Source: Cytidiella melzeri (Eukaryota > Basidiomycota > Agaricomycetes > Polyporales > Irpicaceae). From it: DNA of 64,000 nt. The stretch lies in contig JABYQR010000027.1 in the NCBI GenBank assembly GCA_022592445.1, positions 62,001 to 126,000 on the forward strand. The letters are read 5' to 3'. The position numbers and the translations under genes are program-made. Shown here piece by piece: positions 47,014 through 58,144 of this stretch. Below the pieces are notes generated by a model. That model had not been told where the DNA came from. It was given only the letters and a program-made list of their open reading frames with translations, and did not search any database. Numbering within the stretch: the stretch's first letter is position 1; each line of letters begins with the position of its first letter.

Positions 47014-48137
47014 ATGCCGAACAACTCTCGCCGCACTTCCCGTCGCGTCAATGCCCGCTTCGCTCCCCATTCTCCCAATGATCCCTACCGCGTTCATGAC
47101 TACACTCGGTTTGACCGTATGGGTCACCCCATCGTCATGGAGATAAGGAGTTCAGCAACTCCCATCTCTATCCGTATGAGTCAAACCGATGCTCAGGATG
47201 CAAGGATCAATGTCAACTACGTTGACAGGGACGGAGTTCGGCGCATGGAATCAATGGAGTACAGCCTTCTCGGTCGTCATGGCTGGGACAGGTTCAGGCA
47301 GAGTGATAGGCAAAGGCACCTCCGGGAGGTCAATCGTATCATCGATGAAGCCAATCGTGAGGCGGAATTGGATTTATACAGACGAAGGCCTCGTAATGTC
47401 AGTGCGGAAATCAGGGTGCATCAAACCCAAAGTTCTTCCAGGGTTAATGCTGCACCTCCGCGCCGATCTGCGTCGCTGTCGCACCCTCATCCCCATCGTC
47501 ATCCTACTCCAATGCCACCGCCTTTTGTGAGTGCAGGATTATCGCTTTGGGACATGGTTGCCCAAGCATTAAATAATTTTGCATCTCCACAGACTTCTTC
47601 TACAATGGTCAATCCGCCTACACCGGTCATTCCGGATATCGTTGATGGTATGAACGGTTTAAATATCAGTTCACCAGTTTCTCATGATTCTTCAGAACCA
47701 GTAGTCCAGGCCGCTTCAGCTGCCAAGCCTACTCCGGTTCCATCTTCCACTACTCAGGAGGAGGGACAGGTTGAAGATGAATGGCCAACGGTATACGCTC
47801 CCCAACCAGTCATTCCTACCTTTTCATTCGACGACTGGGTCCACGTTGATCGTACAGACACTAGGCCAGCTTCGCCAGTCTACGCGTGTGGTATGGTTTA
47901 CGGCGTGGATGGACCAAAGGGGGGGTTTTCAGGCCGGAGCAAGTTTGTTCCATCCTCGCCATGCAACACATTCAACATCCCAACTATACGCCCAATGAGC
48001 TGGTCTTACGCTCTAAGGGACTGGTTGATACAATGGTCGTTAGCATGGGCAACAAATGCGAGCACTATCGTGAGATGGTTGAGGAGCTGTGTCGTGGAGC
48101 GACTGCTGATAGACTAATAAACCCTAAACAAGGGTGA
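47014..48137 (+). CDS. Orphan ORF, possible gag-like protein, with -1 frameshift near a G7 run
   Basis: The zero frame starts MPNNSRRTSRRVNARFAP, has an Arg-rich N-terminal half (RFDRMGHPIVMEIRSS, GRHGWDRFRQSDRQRHLR) and a Pro/Ser-rich middle, and runs to a stop at about 48117. At a run of seven G (47919-47925) the protein-like character moves to the -1 frame. There PEQVCSILAMQHIQHPNYTP continues to TGA 48135-48137. The zero frame after the run looks less protein-like. In the zero frame the run reads as G GGG GGG, a legal slippery heptamer. The alternative is a lost base in an inactive copy. It lies in the repeat island, so a gag-like role is possible, but no zinc knuckle, protease or RT motif is present. 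Confidence 0.4.
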
Positions 48138-48795
48138 AGTAGATGTGAGGGGGAAGTGGAAGGGGATCTCCAACGACGACAGCAAGGTCAAAGTCGATGA
48201 TAAGCAGGCAAGCAGGCACAGAGGCCGGATACTAGCAGTGCAAATGACAGAGTTAATAAGGTATGATACTAAGTTACATGCAGTAACTCACCTAGCAGTG
48301 CAAATGACAGAGAGGTCAAGATGCAGAGCTAGGGAGGGTAAGGTCTACTATATATACTGTGGCTGGGTGGTCTGTGCACCAGTTCCCACACTAGGGACTG
48401 GAGTAACTGTGGGACTGGAGTAACAATAGAACAATAAGGAACCAGGGTAACTGTCAAGGACCTGAGTAACTGTCAAGGACCTGAGTAACTGTCAAGGACC
48501 TGAGTACGTAGAACAATAGAGCTAGAACAATAAAACAATAGAATAATAGGATAAGAACAATAGAACAATAAGACCTGGGGGAATCCCTGGGGAATCCCCA
48601 TCAATGGAAGAGGAACAATAGAACAATAGCCTAGGTTGATCTGGAACCGCTCCAGACTGAGTCTAGGGTTTGATTCTGGACTATTGATAAATAAGGCAGG
48701 ATGTCACGTGACCCGGGTTAGGGTTAGGTCCGGTAACACTCCTAGCCGGAAAATAAGCGCTCTAGATAGGCGCCTAAGGCTGTAAACTTGTGACA
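48138..48795. repeat. Repeat-rich region with an LTR-like right end
   Basis: It holds a duplicated 19-mer (agcagtgcaaatgacagag at about 48235 and 48295), a tandem repeat at 48451-48506, and many gaacaata repeats (48520-48630). At about 48754-48795 the sequence ataagcgc...gataggcgcct...ttgtgaca resembles the right end of the solo LTR at 50842, so this is probably part of a related LTR. Its left end was not found. Confidence 0.4.
48451..48506. repeat. Tandem repeat, about three copies of a 19-bp unit
   Basis: Unit ctgtcaaggacctgagtaa is present at 48451, 48470 and 48489, with the last copy ending one base short. Confidence 0.85.
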
Positions 48796-48802
48796 TTGTT
48801 GG

Positions 48803-51800
48803 AAAAATCCGGTCTCTGTTGGACTATCCATGTCACCCACACTAAAAGGCAAACGACTTATTGTTCAAATGATAGTGGCAGGCATGACCCAATACTTAAC
48901 CAAAGTCCAAGGCATGCCCAAAACAATGGAAAACCTTCTACGCAAAACCGTTCAGGCCTTTATTTGGGACAAAAAACAAGCCCCACCTGTCAACGCTGGT
49001 ACCCTCACAATGCCCTTTGAAGACGGTGGCCTAAAACTCCTCAACCTGGCAGCACGAAACGAAGCTGTGGAGCTCACATGGCTTGCCACATACCTACGGC
49101 GCGACAATAAAAGACCTACCTGGACGTACATTGCGAATCACCTCATAGCGAGGAACACCATGGTAGCCGATAGCTGTGTACTACCGGATGAGCAAGACAT
49201 GGTCTACACTCAAACATGGCGTACGACCGTGCACCCTAAATCAAAGCTACCCGAGTCCCTGAAACGAATGGTAAAAGTCGCAGACAAATATAACACAAAT
49301 TTAGCCGCTATTAAGGTCTCATCTAGACTAAAAAACAACCTACCAATATGGCACCATATAGGGGCTAAAGAACCCCTCCGTAGACTTATCCACTCCGCCT
49401 CCGGCCAATGCCTTCTCAATACCCATGGTGTCTTCACCGTTGGCAACCTTCTAGGCGTCCTGAAGCGAACAAGGCCGGACTCCCCACACCACACAGGCAG
49501 GCCCGCCTGCTCATGTCAGATGTGTACACTAGATAGAGAACGACTAGGCTGTACACACCCATCGAAATGCTGCGAGACCGCCTCCAGACTGCTAAACAAC
49601 CTCCATGCTAAATGGCACCCAGCCGTCACCCCACCAGACAACAAACTCACACTAACCCGTCATAGAAAAGAAAAAAACCGGAAGGCTAGAATCGAGGGAT
49701 CATCACTCACCTTCAACCCCAGTGTAACCGACGGCGATAATGTCGCAGACGGCTTCAGAATCTTCACAGACCCGGCAATGTCCTCGTGCGAACCAGCGCA
49801 CTGCCCACCGACCCCCGCAATTCGCCGCAGTGATGTCCTCACGGTATACACTGACGGATCCTGTCTAAACAACGGTGCCGCGAATGCGCGAGCCGGAGCC
49901 GGAGTCTGGTATGGCACAGGTGACCCACGCAACTTGGCCATCAGAGTCCCCAGGGCAACGCAAACCAACCAGGCCGGCGAAGTATTGGCAATACAACGCG
50001 TCGCGGCCTTGACACCCCCATCCAGACCGCTACACATTATTAGCGACTCTCGATACGCAATAGACGGACTAACTACCCACCTGCAGAAATGGCGTGACTG
50101 GGAATGGACCGGTGTTGACAACGCAGACTTCTTTCAAAGTGCAGCATACTGTAACAGTTAGGTTACTACTCACCAGATAAGTGTTAGACTTGAGGGGGAG
50201 ATAATGAGATAGAGAGTAAGAGGTGTGGTGAGCGAAGTACTGGGGAGTACAGAGTAGTCCTTTATCAACAGAGTGGATAAGACTGAGGGGATATGCCCTC
50301 AGGAGTGCCTCTATATATACATGAAGGGGAGGACCCCAGGTACTACCCTTAGACCCCTAATACCTACATGAGTAAGCGAAGTAATCTACCTTACTAAGCA
50401 TGGCCTATGCCCTAGTGGTGCCACTTCAATAATCAACCAATAGCAATTGTCCCCATGACCTGACCCCATGACCCAGCTCCAAGGCTAGACTTTTCCAGAA
50501 GGTTCTAAGAACTATGACATCATCTAATGGAATGTTCTATACTATGACATCATAGTTCCAGCATGTTCCACAATGTTCCAGAGAGTTCTATCATGTGATA
50601 CACATATAAGGAAAGGAGCGCATCAGTGCATCAGAGACAGGAAGCGCATCAGCGCATCAATTGATAGGCACTGAGAATAAGCGCCGGAATAGGCGCCTGA
50701 TAAGCACCAGATAAGCGCTGGATAAGCGCCTGAATAGACGCCGGATAAGCGCTGGATAAGCGCTTGACAAGCGCTTGAATATTCCCAATAATACCGTTGC
50801 CTGGTAAGGCAAGTCTTGTAGAAACATTGAAAATCTGTGACACATACCACCTGCAACAGAGGTCAGCAGTAACTACCTTCGAGTGGGTGAAAGGGCACTC
50901 CGACTCCGTCGGGAACGATGGGGCAGACGAACTCGCGAGCCAAGGCACCCAACTCGAGCCACCCACGGATATAGACTTGCGGGTCCCAAACAACTGGAAC
51001 CTCACCGGTGTTAAGGCGGCATCCTTAACGCAGGCCATCGCGTACACAAGAGTTCGAATGGCGCATCCGCCAGAGCCACAACCAGCGGCGGAAGAGAACC
51101 TAGACAGAACGTTCCACTGCGTGCACGACCATCTTGGAGGAACCTACCCACACCGAGGACGCATCTGGAAGAGCCTCAGACACAAAGATATCAGCCGCAA
51201 AATCTCGGACTTCCTATGGAGGGTTATGCATAACTCACTGAAAGTAGGAAAGTTTTGGGCACACATACCGAACCTCGAAGAGCGAAGCACATGCCATCTG
51301 TGTGATGAGGAAGACTCAATTAACCACATTCTTGCCGAGTGTGTAGCACCGGAATGCCTTCGAATCTGAGCCCTCTGCAAACACCTATGGAACCTCAAAG
51401 CGTCAGAAATCCCATGGCCTGGCAAGCATCTTGGCAACTTACTCGGAGCACCACTCGCCGACTTCACGACTCCCGACGGGAAACACCAGCCAGGCCTCTC
51501 GCGGCTATACCGCATCATGATGACCGAGTCCGCCCACCTCATTTGGAGACTACGCTGTGAGAGGTGCATCGACCGCGAGGGGGAATCACACATTCCCTCA
51601 GAGAAATTGACCGGAAGTGGTTGACGGCAATGAACATGAGAGTCACCATGGACAGTGAACTGACAAAACCGAAATACGGTAAACGGAAATTACCAAAACA
51701 CGTAGTTCTACGCACCTGGAGCAACATACTCGACCGCAATTGCGACCTTCCCCTAGACTGGATTGACCACCGGGTTTTTAGTGGGTATGGGCCCCCTGCA

Positions 51801-51857
51801 ATACTCCACCCTCTACCGGGTGGCCAGGGTGAGCCGAGTCCCACACTTCGTGCGTAA
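48803..51857 (+). pseudogene. LINE ORF2 remnant: RT C-terminus, RNase H and zinc knuckle
   Basis: The first part (to 50149) includes the RT thumb-like region (LIVQMIVAGMTQYL) and an RNase H start. It shows TVYTDGSCLNNG (first Asp), NQAGEVLAIQ (Glu) and HIISDSRYAIDG (second Asp). A solo LTR then interrupts it at an Ala-Tyr pair, and the domain resumes at 50848 with TTFEWVKGHSDSVGNDGADE (the last Asp in a NDGADELA context). A CCHC-like zinc knuckle follows (CHLCDEEDSINHILAEC). Codon 51367-51369 is TGA, probably an old Trp. Beyond about 51560 the protein-like frame shifts to another (DRKWLTAMNMRVTMDSELT). The product cannot be made intact. Confidence 0.8.
50150..50842 (+). repeat. Solo LTR with 5-bp target-site duplication CATAC
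   Basis: The sequence starts tgtaacag and ends ctgtgaca, near-perfect inverted ends (TGT...ACA). The 5 bases before (50145-50149) and after (50843-50847) are both CATAC. Excision would put the LINE RNase H frame back in register. No internal genes lie between the ends, so recombination of two LTRs is implied. A TATA-like ctatatatac lies near 50311, and several gataagcgc-type repeats lie at 50670-50780. Confidence 0.88.
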
Positions 51858-52000
51858 ATGCATTTTTTCCCTTTTGGATTGATGGGGTGAAAGTCCCCTA
51901 CTACAGTGGGTGGAATGTGGAGTCGACCTTGTTGACTGCCTGCCGCCAGCACCGTCACGCGTGACGGCGCACACTCTTCCAAAACAAAACAAAAAAAAAA

Positions 52001-52818
52001 CATAAAATTGGACACATCCTTGGTGTGCGAGAGCTGGGTACAGGGCATTGAGAGGCAAGAGTTTGAGTGCTAAGTTCTACTTACTGGACGTCCCGTGCAC
52101 CTCTGCCTCACTCGCGCACCTGATGTGGGGCCGAAACCAAAAACTCGCTTTCCATATCATTATGCAAATGGCAGTAAATATGAATAAGCTCTTTTCTTAC
52201 TGATTTGGACTTGAAAAAATATTTTGGCGAATTAAACACCAAGGGGTCGGGAGAGAGAAGCTAATTGTCACTCCGGCGGCGCTAAGCGCCAGCGAGCACG
52301 ATGGCGGCGTCATGCTCGACGACGCCAAAAAATTGACAGGGCTGCCCGGGCCTCCAGCGCTCAACAGTCGGAGAGAGCGAAATCGAGATTGTCACACAGT
52401 TTCAAACCCCGACGTTTGGGTCGCGAGCGACCCAAATCCTTACGGGAAGTCACTCACTTATGTGGTGCCACATAACCTTGAAACACCCCTTGATGTCCTA
52501 TGGCACTCAGACCGCGTGAAACTGATGAAACTGGTGTATCATGATGAAGCCCGCAGATATCTCTACAAACATAAAACACATGCTACTTAGGTGGCATTAT
52601 TTGCATCAAACGCGAAAGAACAGCTACCAAACTTATGACAAGATAATATAAATGAAGCAGAGCATCCATGATTGACAGAAACAAACACACAAACATACAA
52701 CCTGAGCGACTATAATCGCACATGTCATGAATAGGCTAGTGGCAAGCGATATAGTGACTTACTATAACAGCAGTGTAGCGCACTGCGACGGAAGGAAGGA
52801 CCGTCTCGCACGTCGCCG
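52001..52818. other. Right edge of repeat island
   Basis: About 820 bases with no supported gene. It contains the second copy of the cttgaaacaccccttg repeat (52477-52492, with related flanks to about 52560). The rest is the 3' flank of the next minus-strand gene. Confidence 0.45.
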
Positions 52819-55774
52819 TCACTGTGACCAATTGAAAATATCGAACTCATTCAATCCCGTCCCGTTGCCCATAGGACTGTTTTGTTGCAGCTGCTGCTGT
52901 GGCCCTGGAGTGGACGATGTTTGACGTGAGCTTCCGTCGCTGAGCTGCTGGTTACCCATACCACCGGGGAACATCATCTGCCCGCTCTGGTTCCATTGCT
53001 GGTTGTTCAGAGCCAACGCGCCATTCCCAGGAATGCCAAATCCACCCGCACTGTCCGGACGCGATATTCCGTACGACTGACTCTGACCCATCTGCGAATT
53101 TTGCTGGTTCCCCGACCACGACTGATTCATGTTCCCACCCATCTGCCCCATCCCGCCCTGCGAGAGCTGGTTCATGCCTCGCTGGCCGCCCATCTGAGCG
53201 GACTGAGGTGTCATAGGGGATTGCGTATGATCTGACGGGGTACGACTGCTCCGAGCTATGCCTGGAACAGTGGGATTCGACCGTAGCGATGGTGGGTAAT
53301 TGGTTCCATCAGTAGAGCCTCCGAGCATGGGCGACCCCATCTGAGATGGCGACGAGGCTTGCTGCATCATACGCTGCTGCTGCTGCATCGTGCCCAGCAG
53401 CTGATGTGAGTTTAGGATGTTCGGGTTGGCGTTGCCGCCGCGCATCATCTGCTGCTGCTGCATCATTAGGAGCTGTTGCTTTTGGTGTGATGTGAGATTG
53501 TGGAGATTTGCCTGTTGCGCGGGAGTGAGACCACTCATCGGATTCGATGGGTTCAACCCACTACCACCAGTATGAACCATAGGGAATTGTTGACCAGTCG
53601 GTGATATTTGGGTTGGACTGCCGTTCGAGAGACCCGTAGCCCGGCCGGTCATATTCCCACCCAGCGTCGACTGCGGCCCAGATGTTTGCTGTATGCCACC
53701 CATAGAGATAGAATTGGCTTGCGCAGCTTGTGCAGCCTGCTGACGCCGTGCTTGCATGACTTGCTGTCAAAGACATCCGTCAATGGTGGATGCAAGGTGA
53801 ACCAAAAAGTAGCAACATACCTGCACTCTCATGAAGTGCTGCATCTGCTGCTGTAGCGGCATCGTCTGGAATCCCGGAATGTTCTGCGAAAGATACTGTG
53901 TCACCTGGTGGCCTGGGGTCTGCAATGCCTGCATGACCTGCATCGCCATCGGGCCCATCGAGTTGAGAGCTGCCATCTGAGCTTGAGGATTATGTGACAT
54001 GTTGGATGGTCCCGCCGCGTTTAACGACATCCCTTGTTGTGAGCCGGGTGACATCTGCCGCATACCGTCGCCACTGATGCTCTGCTGTGAAGCCATGGCA
54101 GCTTGCCGTAAGTGCGCCTGCCTCGCACGCTCGCGTGCTGCGATTTGCGCTTCGTTGATATTCGGATGCGGGCCCATCGGCATTGACGGAGGCGGCATAG
54201 ACGGACTTGAACCTGAGGGACCAGGGAGGCTCGGAGGAGCCATGCTACTGGGTGGCGTGGCGGGGGGAAGCATCAATGATGGGGCCGGAGAGGATCTACC
54301 TTGCGGGGTGGAGGGAGCTGGGGTCGATCCTTTTGACTCGCCAAGATGTTGTCGCTTGCTCGCACTGTTGTCCCCTATCAAGTCGTCGTGACGTTCTCGT
54401 TTCAAGATTCCGTTGACGCCCTGAGTACCTGGCCCCGCTGCCGACATAGATCGCCTCCTCAGATCCTTCGCAAATATCACAGGCATCTCAACATAAAGTG
54501 CCTGTATGCGATCCATAGAAAGAAAGTCCACAGGAGCTGGGGGTTGCATTTGGGGTAATGCCCGGGCGTTGTGATTCTGGAGCATCATGTCAGAACACAA
54601 GCCGGCCTCCCGGTAACGGCAAACGTACTGGTTTAGCATCTGCGGCAGCTGCTAGCCACTCTAAGTTATTCTGCAGTCGTACAGCGAACCTGACGCGAAA
54701 AGATGGAGGGGATGTTTGGTATGTATTACGGTGAAACGATTTTGACACTCACTGCTGGGCCCTAGGATCCGACATTGGTATACTACGGGTCTGAAACTCC
54801 ATACATGCCCTACATGCAGGGAGTCAGCATAATTCAAACGAATGCCGCGGGTATACTTACTTCAAAAGCTCGGCATTCAACTCCAATATGGTGATGACTT
54901 TGGGGTCAAGCCGCTGCGACGATGTGGCCGACGCTTGCGAAGGTTCAGGAGCTGGCGATGCCTTCAGCGCATGCGTGTATTCACCAACACCTTGCTACTT
55001 ACTGGCAATACCAAGGGACGGTGCTCTCGACCCTGATGAGGACTCACTCTTGGTCGTGGACGTGCCCGTGATTGGTGTAGGTTGTGCATGCGGACTTTCC
55101 GAGTGGCCGTTGGTAACAGTTTTTCCCTCCTCCACCGCGTTTGAGAGGTTGTCTGCTTTTCGCGCGCTCGACGACCTGGCTCTGTCGGCGTCCTTGGAAG
55201 CAGCGACAGCCGAGCTGGCGCTGTCGCCTGTGTCTTTCTCGCCATCGGGAGGGTCTTCTGCATCGGGAGCTGAAGAGAGCTCGCTGAGGGGCGTGGATGC
55301 CCTCGACGCCTTCTCGACTTCTGCACTGTTCTCCACGGCGACCTCTGTCCCTGATTCTGTGCTCTCCACTGCGACCGCTGCTTGGGGCTCGGCTTCTGGC
55401 AATTCTGTGGACGTGAAAGCGGGTGAGACGGTGTCTGGGGGAGGTGTTAACGAAGAGGTAGGTGAGGTGGCGTCGGTTGGACTTGTGGATGCTGGTGGGT
55501 CCGACGGTTTGATATCCTCGGCATGTGCTGGGCTGGACGGCCCAAGCGAGGAGGAAGATGCTTGCTGGTTGCTGTCGGACGCGTCTGGTAGGTCAGGGTT
55601 GGGTTGCCCTGTGGTGTCGGACTGTGGCTGGTCGTGTTGTGTGTGGTAGAACGGGCGGTCATCCCGAGCGGGCGGAGACCAAGACAGGAGGGAGTGCTGA
55701 TCTTGCCGGGGAGAGTTGGATAGGATCAAATTGGACTTGGACAAGGACGAGTGATTTTGATCGAGATGCAGCAT
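52819..55774 (-). CDS. SS18-like (SSXT-domain) SWI/SNF subunit
   Basis: The protein starts MLHLDQNHSSLSKSN (55774) and has an acidic Ser/Pro/Thr N-terminal region. The SSXT domain follows in separate exons: LDPKVITILELNAELLK, ACMEFQTRSIPMSDPRAQQ, then FAVRLQNNLEWLAAAADAKP. This matches the SS18 pattern of a Glu-Leu start and an NLxWLAxxAD end. A further conserved stretch, FLSMDRIQALYVEMP, comes after the next intron. The long C-terminal half is Gln/Met/Gly-rich, with an LMMQQQQMM run, and ends DIFNWSQ. SS18-type proteins (fission yeast Snf30 class) are SWI/SNF remodeller subunits in the nucleus. The low-complexity tail may act in condensation or activation. Confidence 0.8.
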
Positions 55775-58144
55775 AGTCTTGGGGAACAAAGAATATTTTG
55801 AAGCCTCGATGTGAAAAGATGGCGTCGTGTGTTGGCAGGCGAGTCCCGGGGTTAATAGAACCGACGAAACGCCAGGACGGTGCACAGCAGGCAGCCACGA
55901 GTATCAAGCAGAGACGTCGTTTTCACCTACCGATGAATAGTAGGATTGCAGTCGCAGGAGGCTCGTGCTGAATCTGCTGATTGCAGGCGGGAGGAGAGTG
56001 AGAGGAGGGCGCAATCATCCGTGGGATCCCTTGTCCAAATACGGCCACCCGGCGCCCCCTACGCGCACCATGGCGGGAACACCGACGACGACGACGACGA
56101 GCAAGGAAACTACAGCCATGGGCGATGACTGCTGTCGTGCAAGATAGTATCTATCGCTAACCCAAGGAGCCGACCAAGATGTCGAACATCCAGATTACAC
56201 AGATCGTACAAGAGGCTTATGTACGCAGCGTGGCACATATCATTCGTCTCATTCCTCGCTCGCTGCGGGCCAAAATAGATCAAATGAATTCCTGAAACCA
56301 CCGAGCGAGCTCGTCCCCGCGCCATCCCAACATCAGATTCAGCTATCAACTCTCATGCACAGAGTCATGGCTCATCCTGTCCAGCAGTGCAGGTGGACAG
56401 CGGCAGAAAGAGAGTCAGGACTCTTCTGAAAAACTGCAGCTTCGCCAGCTCAAGCACTCCGGGACAAGTGTTCCCGCCGTCTCACCACAGTATACAATCA
56501 AAGTGTCAGAGGAACAGACGAGATGAATCAAAGGCGTACCATACAAGTTGCTGAGGGTGACAGTGACAAAAACGTCTCACACGGCGGTCAACGTGTGGCT
56601 GGAGTTGCACGACATAGCACAGCAGGCCCAAGGGAGACGAAGCTCAAGGAAGAGGTTGGATGCGCGCATTCACAGCAGGTTCACCGATATATAGGGGACG
56701 ATCGCCTGCAAAAGCGCCAAGTCTTCGGCCTCGCGTCCGGTTTAGTCATGGCCTCACCAAACCTTGCCATCCATAGTTCACCGGGATAAATGGATGGATA
56801 TCTACACAGCCGTCGATCTGGAAGGTCAAATGCAATGCTTTGACTAGACTGATATCTGTGGGATGAACCATTATAGTGAAGACGTATGGTATTTCGCACT
56901 CACCTTATGCGATCTCGGCTCTCGCGCGATGCGTCGGTGGTACGGAGGCATACAACGGTCCAGAGATCGCACAAGGAGGCAACTCGCCCGTGGGCGGACG
57001 CTCTCCTATACATAGGCCCTATCGAGACGTTCCACTGCGCCAGCTATAAGAATGGCCCCAAAACATCCTAAGCAACAGTGCCAACTACATGCGCCTGTGT
57101 TCCTCTGCACCCTGGACTGGTTATTAAACAATCCGTCGATGCCAGGGACGTCCTCGTTGATACAACCAGGGTGCCGCCGCAGTGCTATGATGAGCAATAG
57201 ATTAGCTCATTACCAATAATCTATATGCTGCTAGATACTCACAAGTAAATTAGCTTAGTTACATATTGAATCCGTTTTGCGTCTAGAGTACGTGCCGTTG
57301 CCTTTCGTGTAGGCGGCGTAATTATATGCTAGAGGTGCTATGACGCGCAACTGAGAAAGCGCAAATATGCGGCGATGAATTAAATGAGCCTCTCGCAAGA
57401 ATACTCACCGTCAACTATGAAGCAGAGAGGTTCTGTCAAGTATCCGTGTCAACAACTTGGAGCTTGGCCGCTTCCGTATACCAGGACTTAGAGCTCAGGA
57501 AGATCCATAGGAAGAAGTCTCTTTCCTCAGAGTCTGGCGAAAACTCGGGTGCACCTCCATCCCGGTGCTACAAAGATGTTTGTGCGACAGTTGAAGTAGA
57601 TGTCCTTCCATCGCGAGGAAAAGCTCGTGACCCATTGTCGACGCGCATCGACAGGGCCGCGGGATCTTGTTTGCGAAGGAGAATCTTTGTGAAAGAGCTG
57701 TCAGTAATGAGCATTTCGAGAGCGCCTGGACAATTTATTGTGGTTGTTTCAAGGTCACCTTGGGCTCATCGGTGGGTGCATTATATTTCAAGTGCAGTTG
57801 AACGTTGCAGGTAAAGGTCAAGTGCAGTCGCGGATCTGATCAGCGGCTTACTGTTCGTCGGCATCTACCGAGCCACGTGGCGCCCGTCTTACAGGCTGCA
57901 AGAGACAGTCCAGACACCGACACCAACGCTTCCGACCAGCAAGATTGTGAGTGTACCTATCCATTCTTTGCCAGGGGCTCGCCATGTCACTCGATACAGT
58001 CGTCGCCATGCTCGTGCTCGAAATCGTGGTCGAAACTGTGGAGAAAAGGGCTGGATGGCTTGAACGACCACTGGATGCGCCTTCCTTGCCGTCACGCTCA
58101 CATTGGGACTTTCACGTTTGCTCACGATTTCATCCAGATTAACG
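55775..58144. other. 2.4-kb region without a supported gene
   Basis: Lies between the SSXT gene (-) and RPL2 (+), so it should hold both promoters. Short open frames on both strands (e.g. 56523-56789 and 57446-57814) show no domain and no conserved splicing pattern. I see no repeat or RNA gene in it. Confidence 0.45.

Larger units (their letters stand above)
48796..52000 (+). mobile_element. 5'-truncated LINE (Tad/I-like non-LTR retrotransposon) interrupted by a solo LTR
   Basis: Coding sequence of the C-terminal part of a LINE ORF2 runs from the end of an LTR-like sequence at 48795. It continues past a 693-bp insertion (50150-50842) to a non-coding 3' region and an A-rich tail (aaaacaaaacaaaaaaaaaac, near 51980-52000). 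The endonuclease and catalytic RT core are absent. The element is therefore dead on arrival or truncated by the LTR. Confidence 0.8.

Noticed and set aside
48714..48727. TTAGGG-like sequence (gggttagggttagg)
   Set aside because: Only about two units, inside an LTR-like repeat and far from any chromosome end, so it is not a telomere.
56523..57814. Short plus-strand open frames in the 2.4-kb gap
   Set aside because: No recognisable domain, no intron-exon pattern that extends them, and composition like their surroundings.
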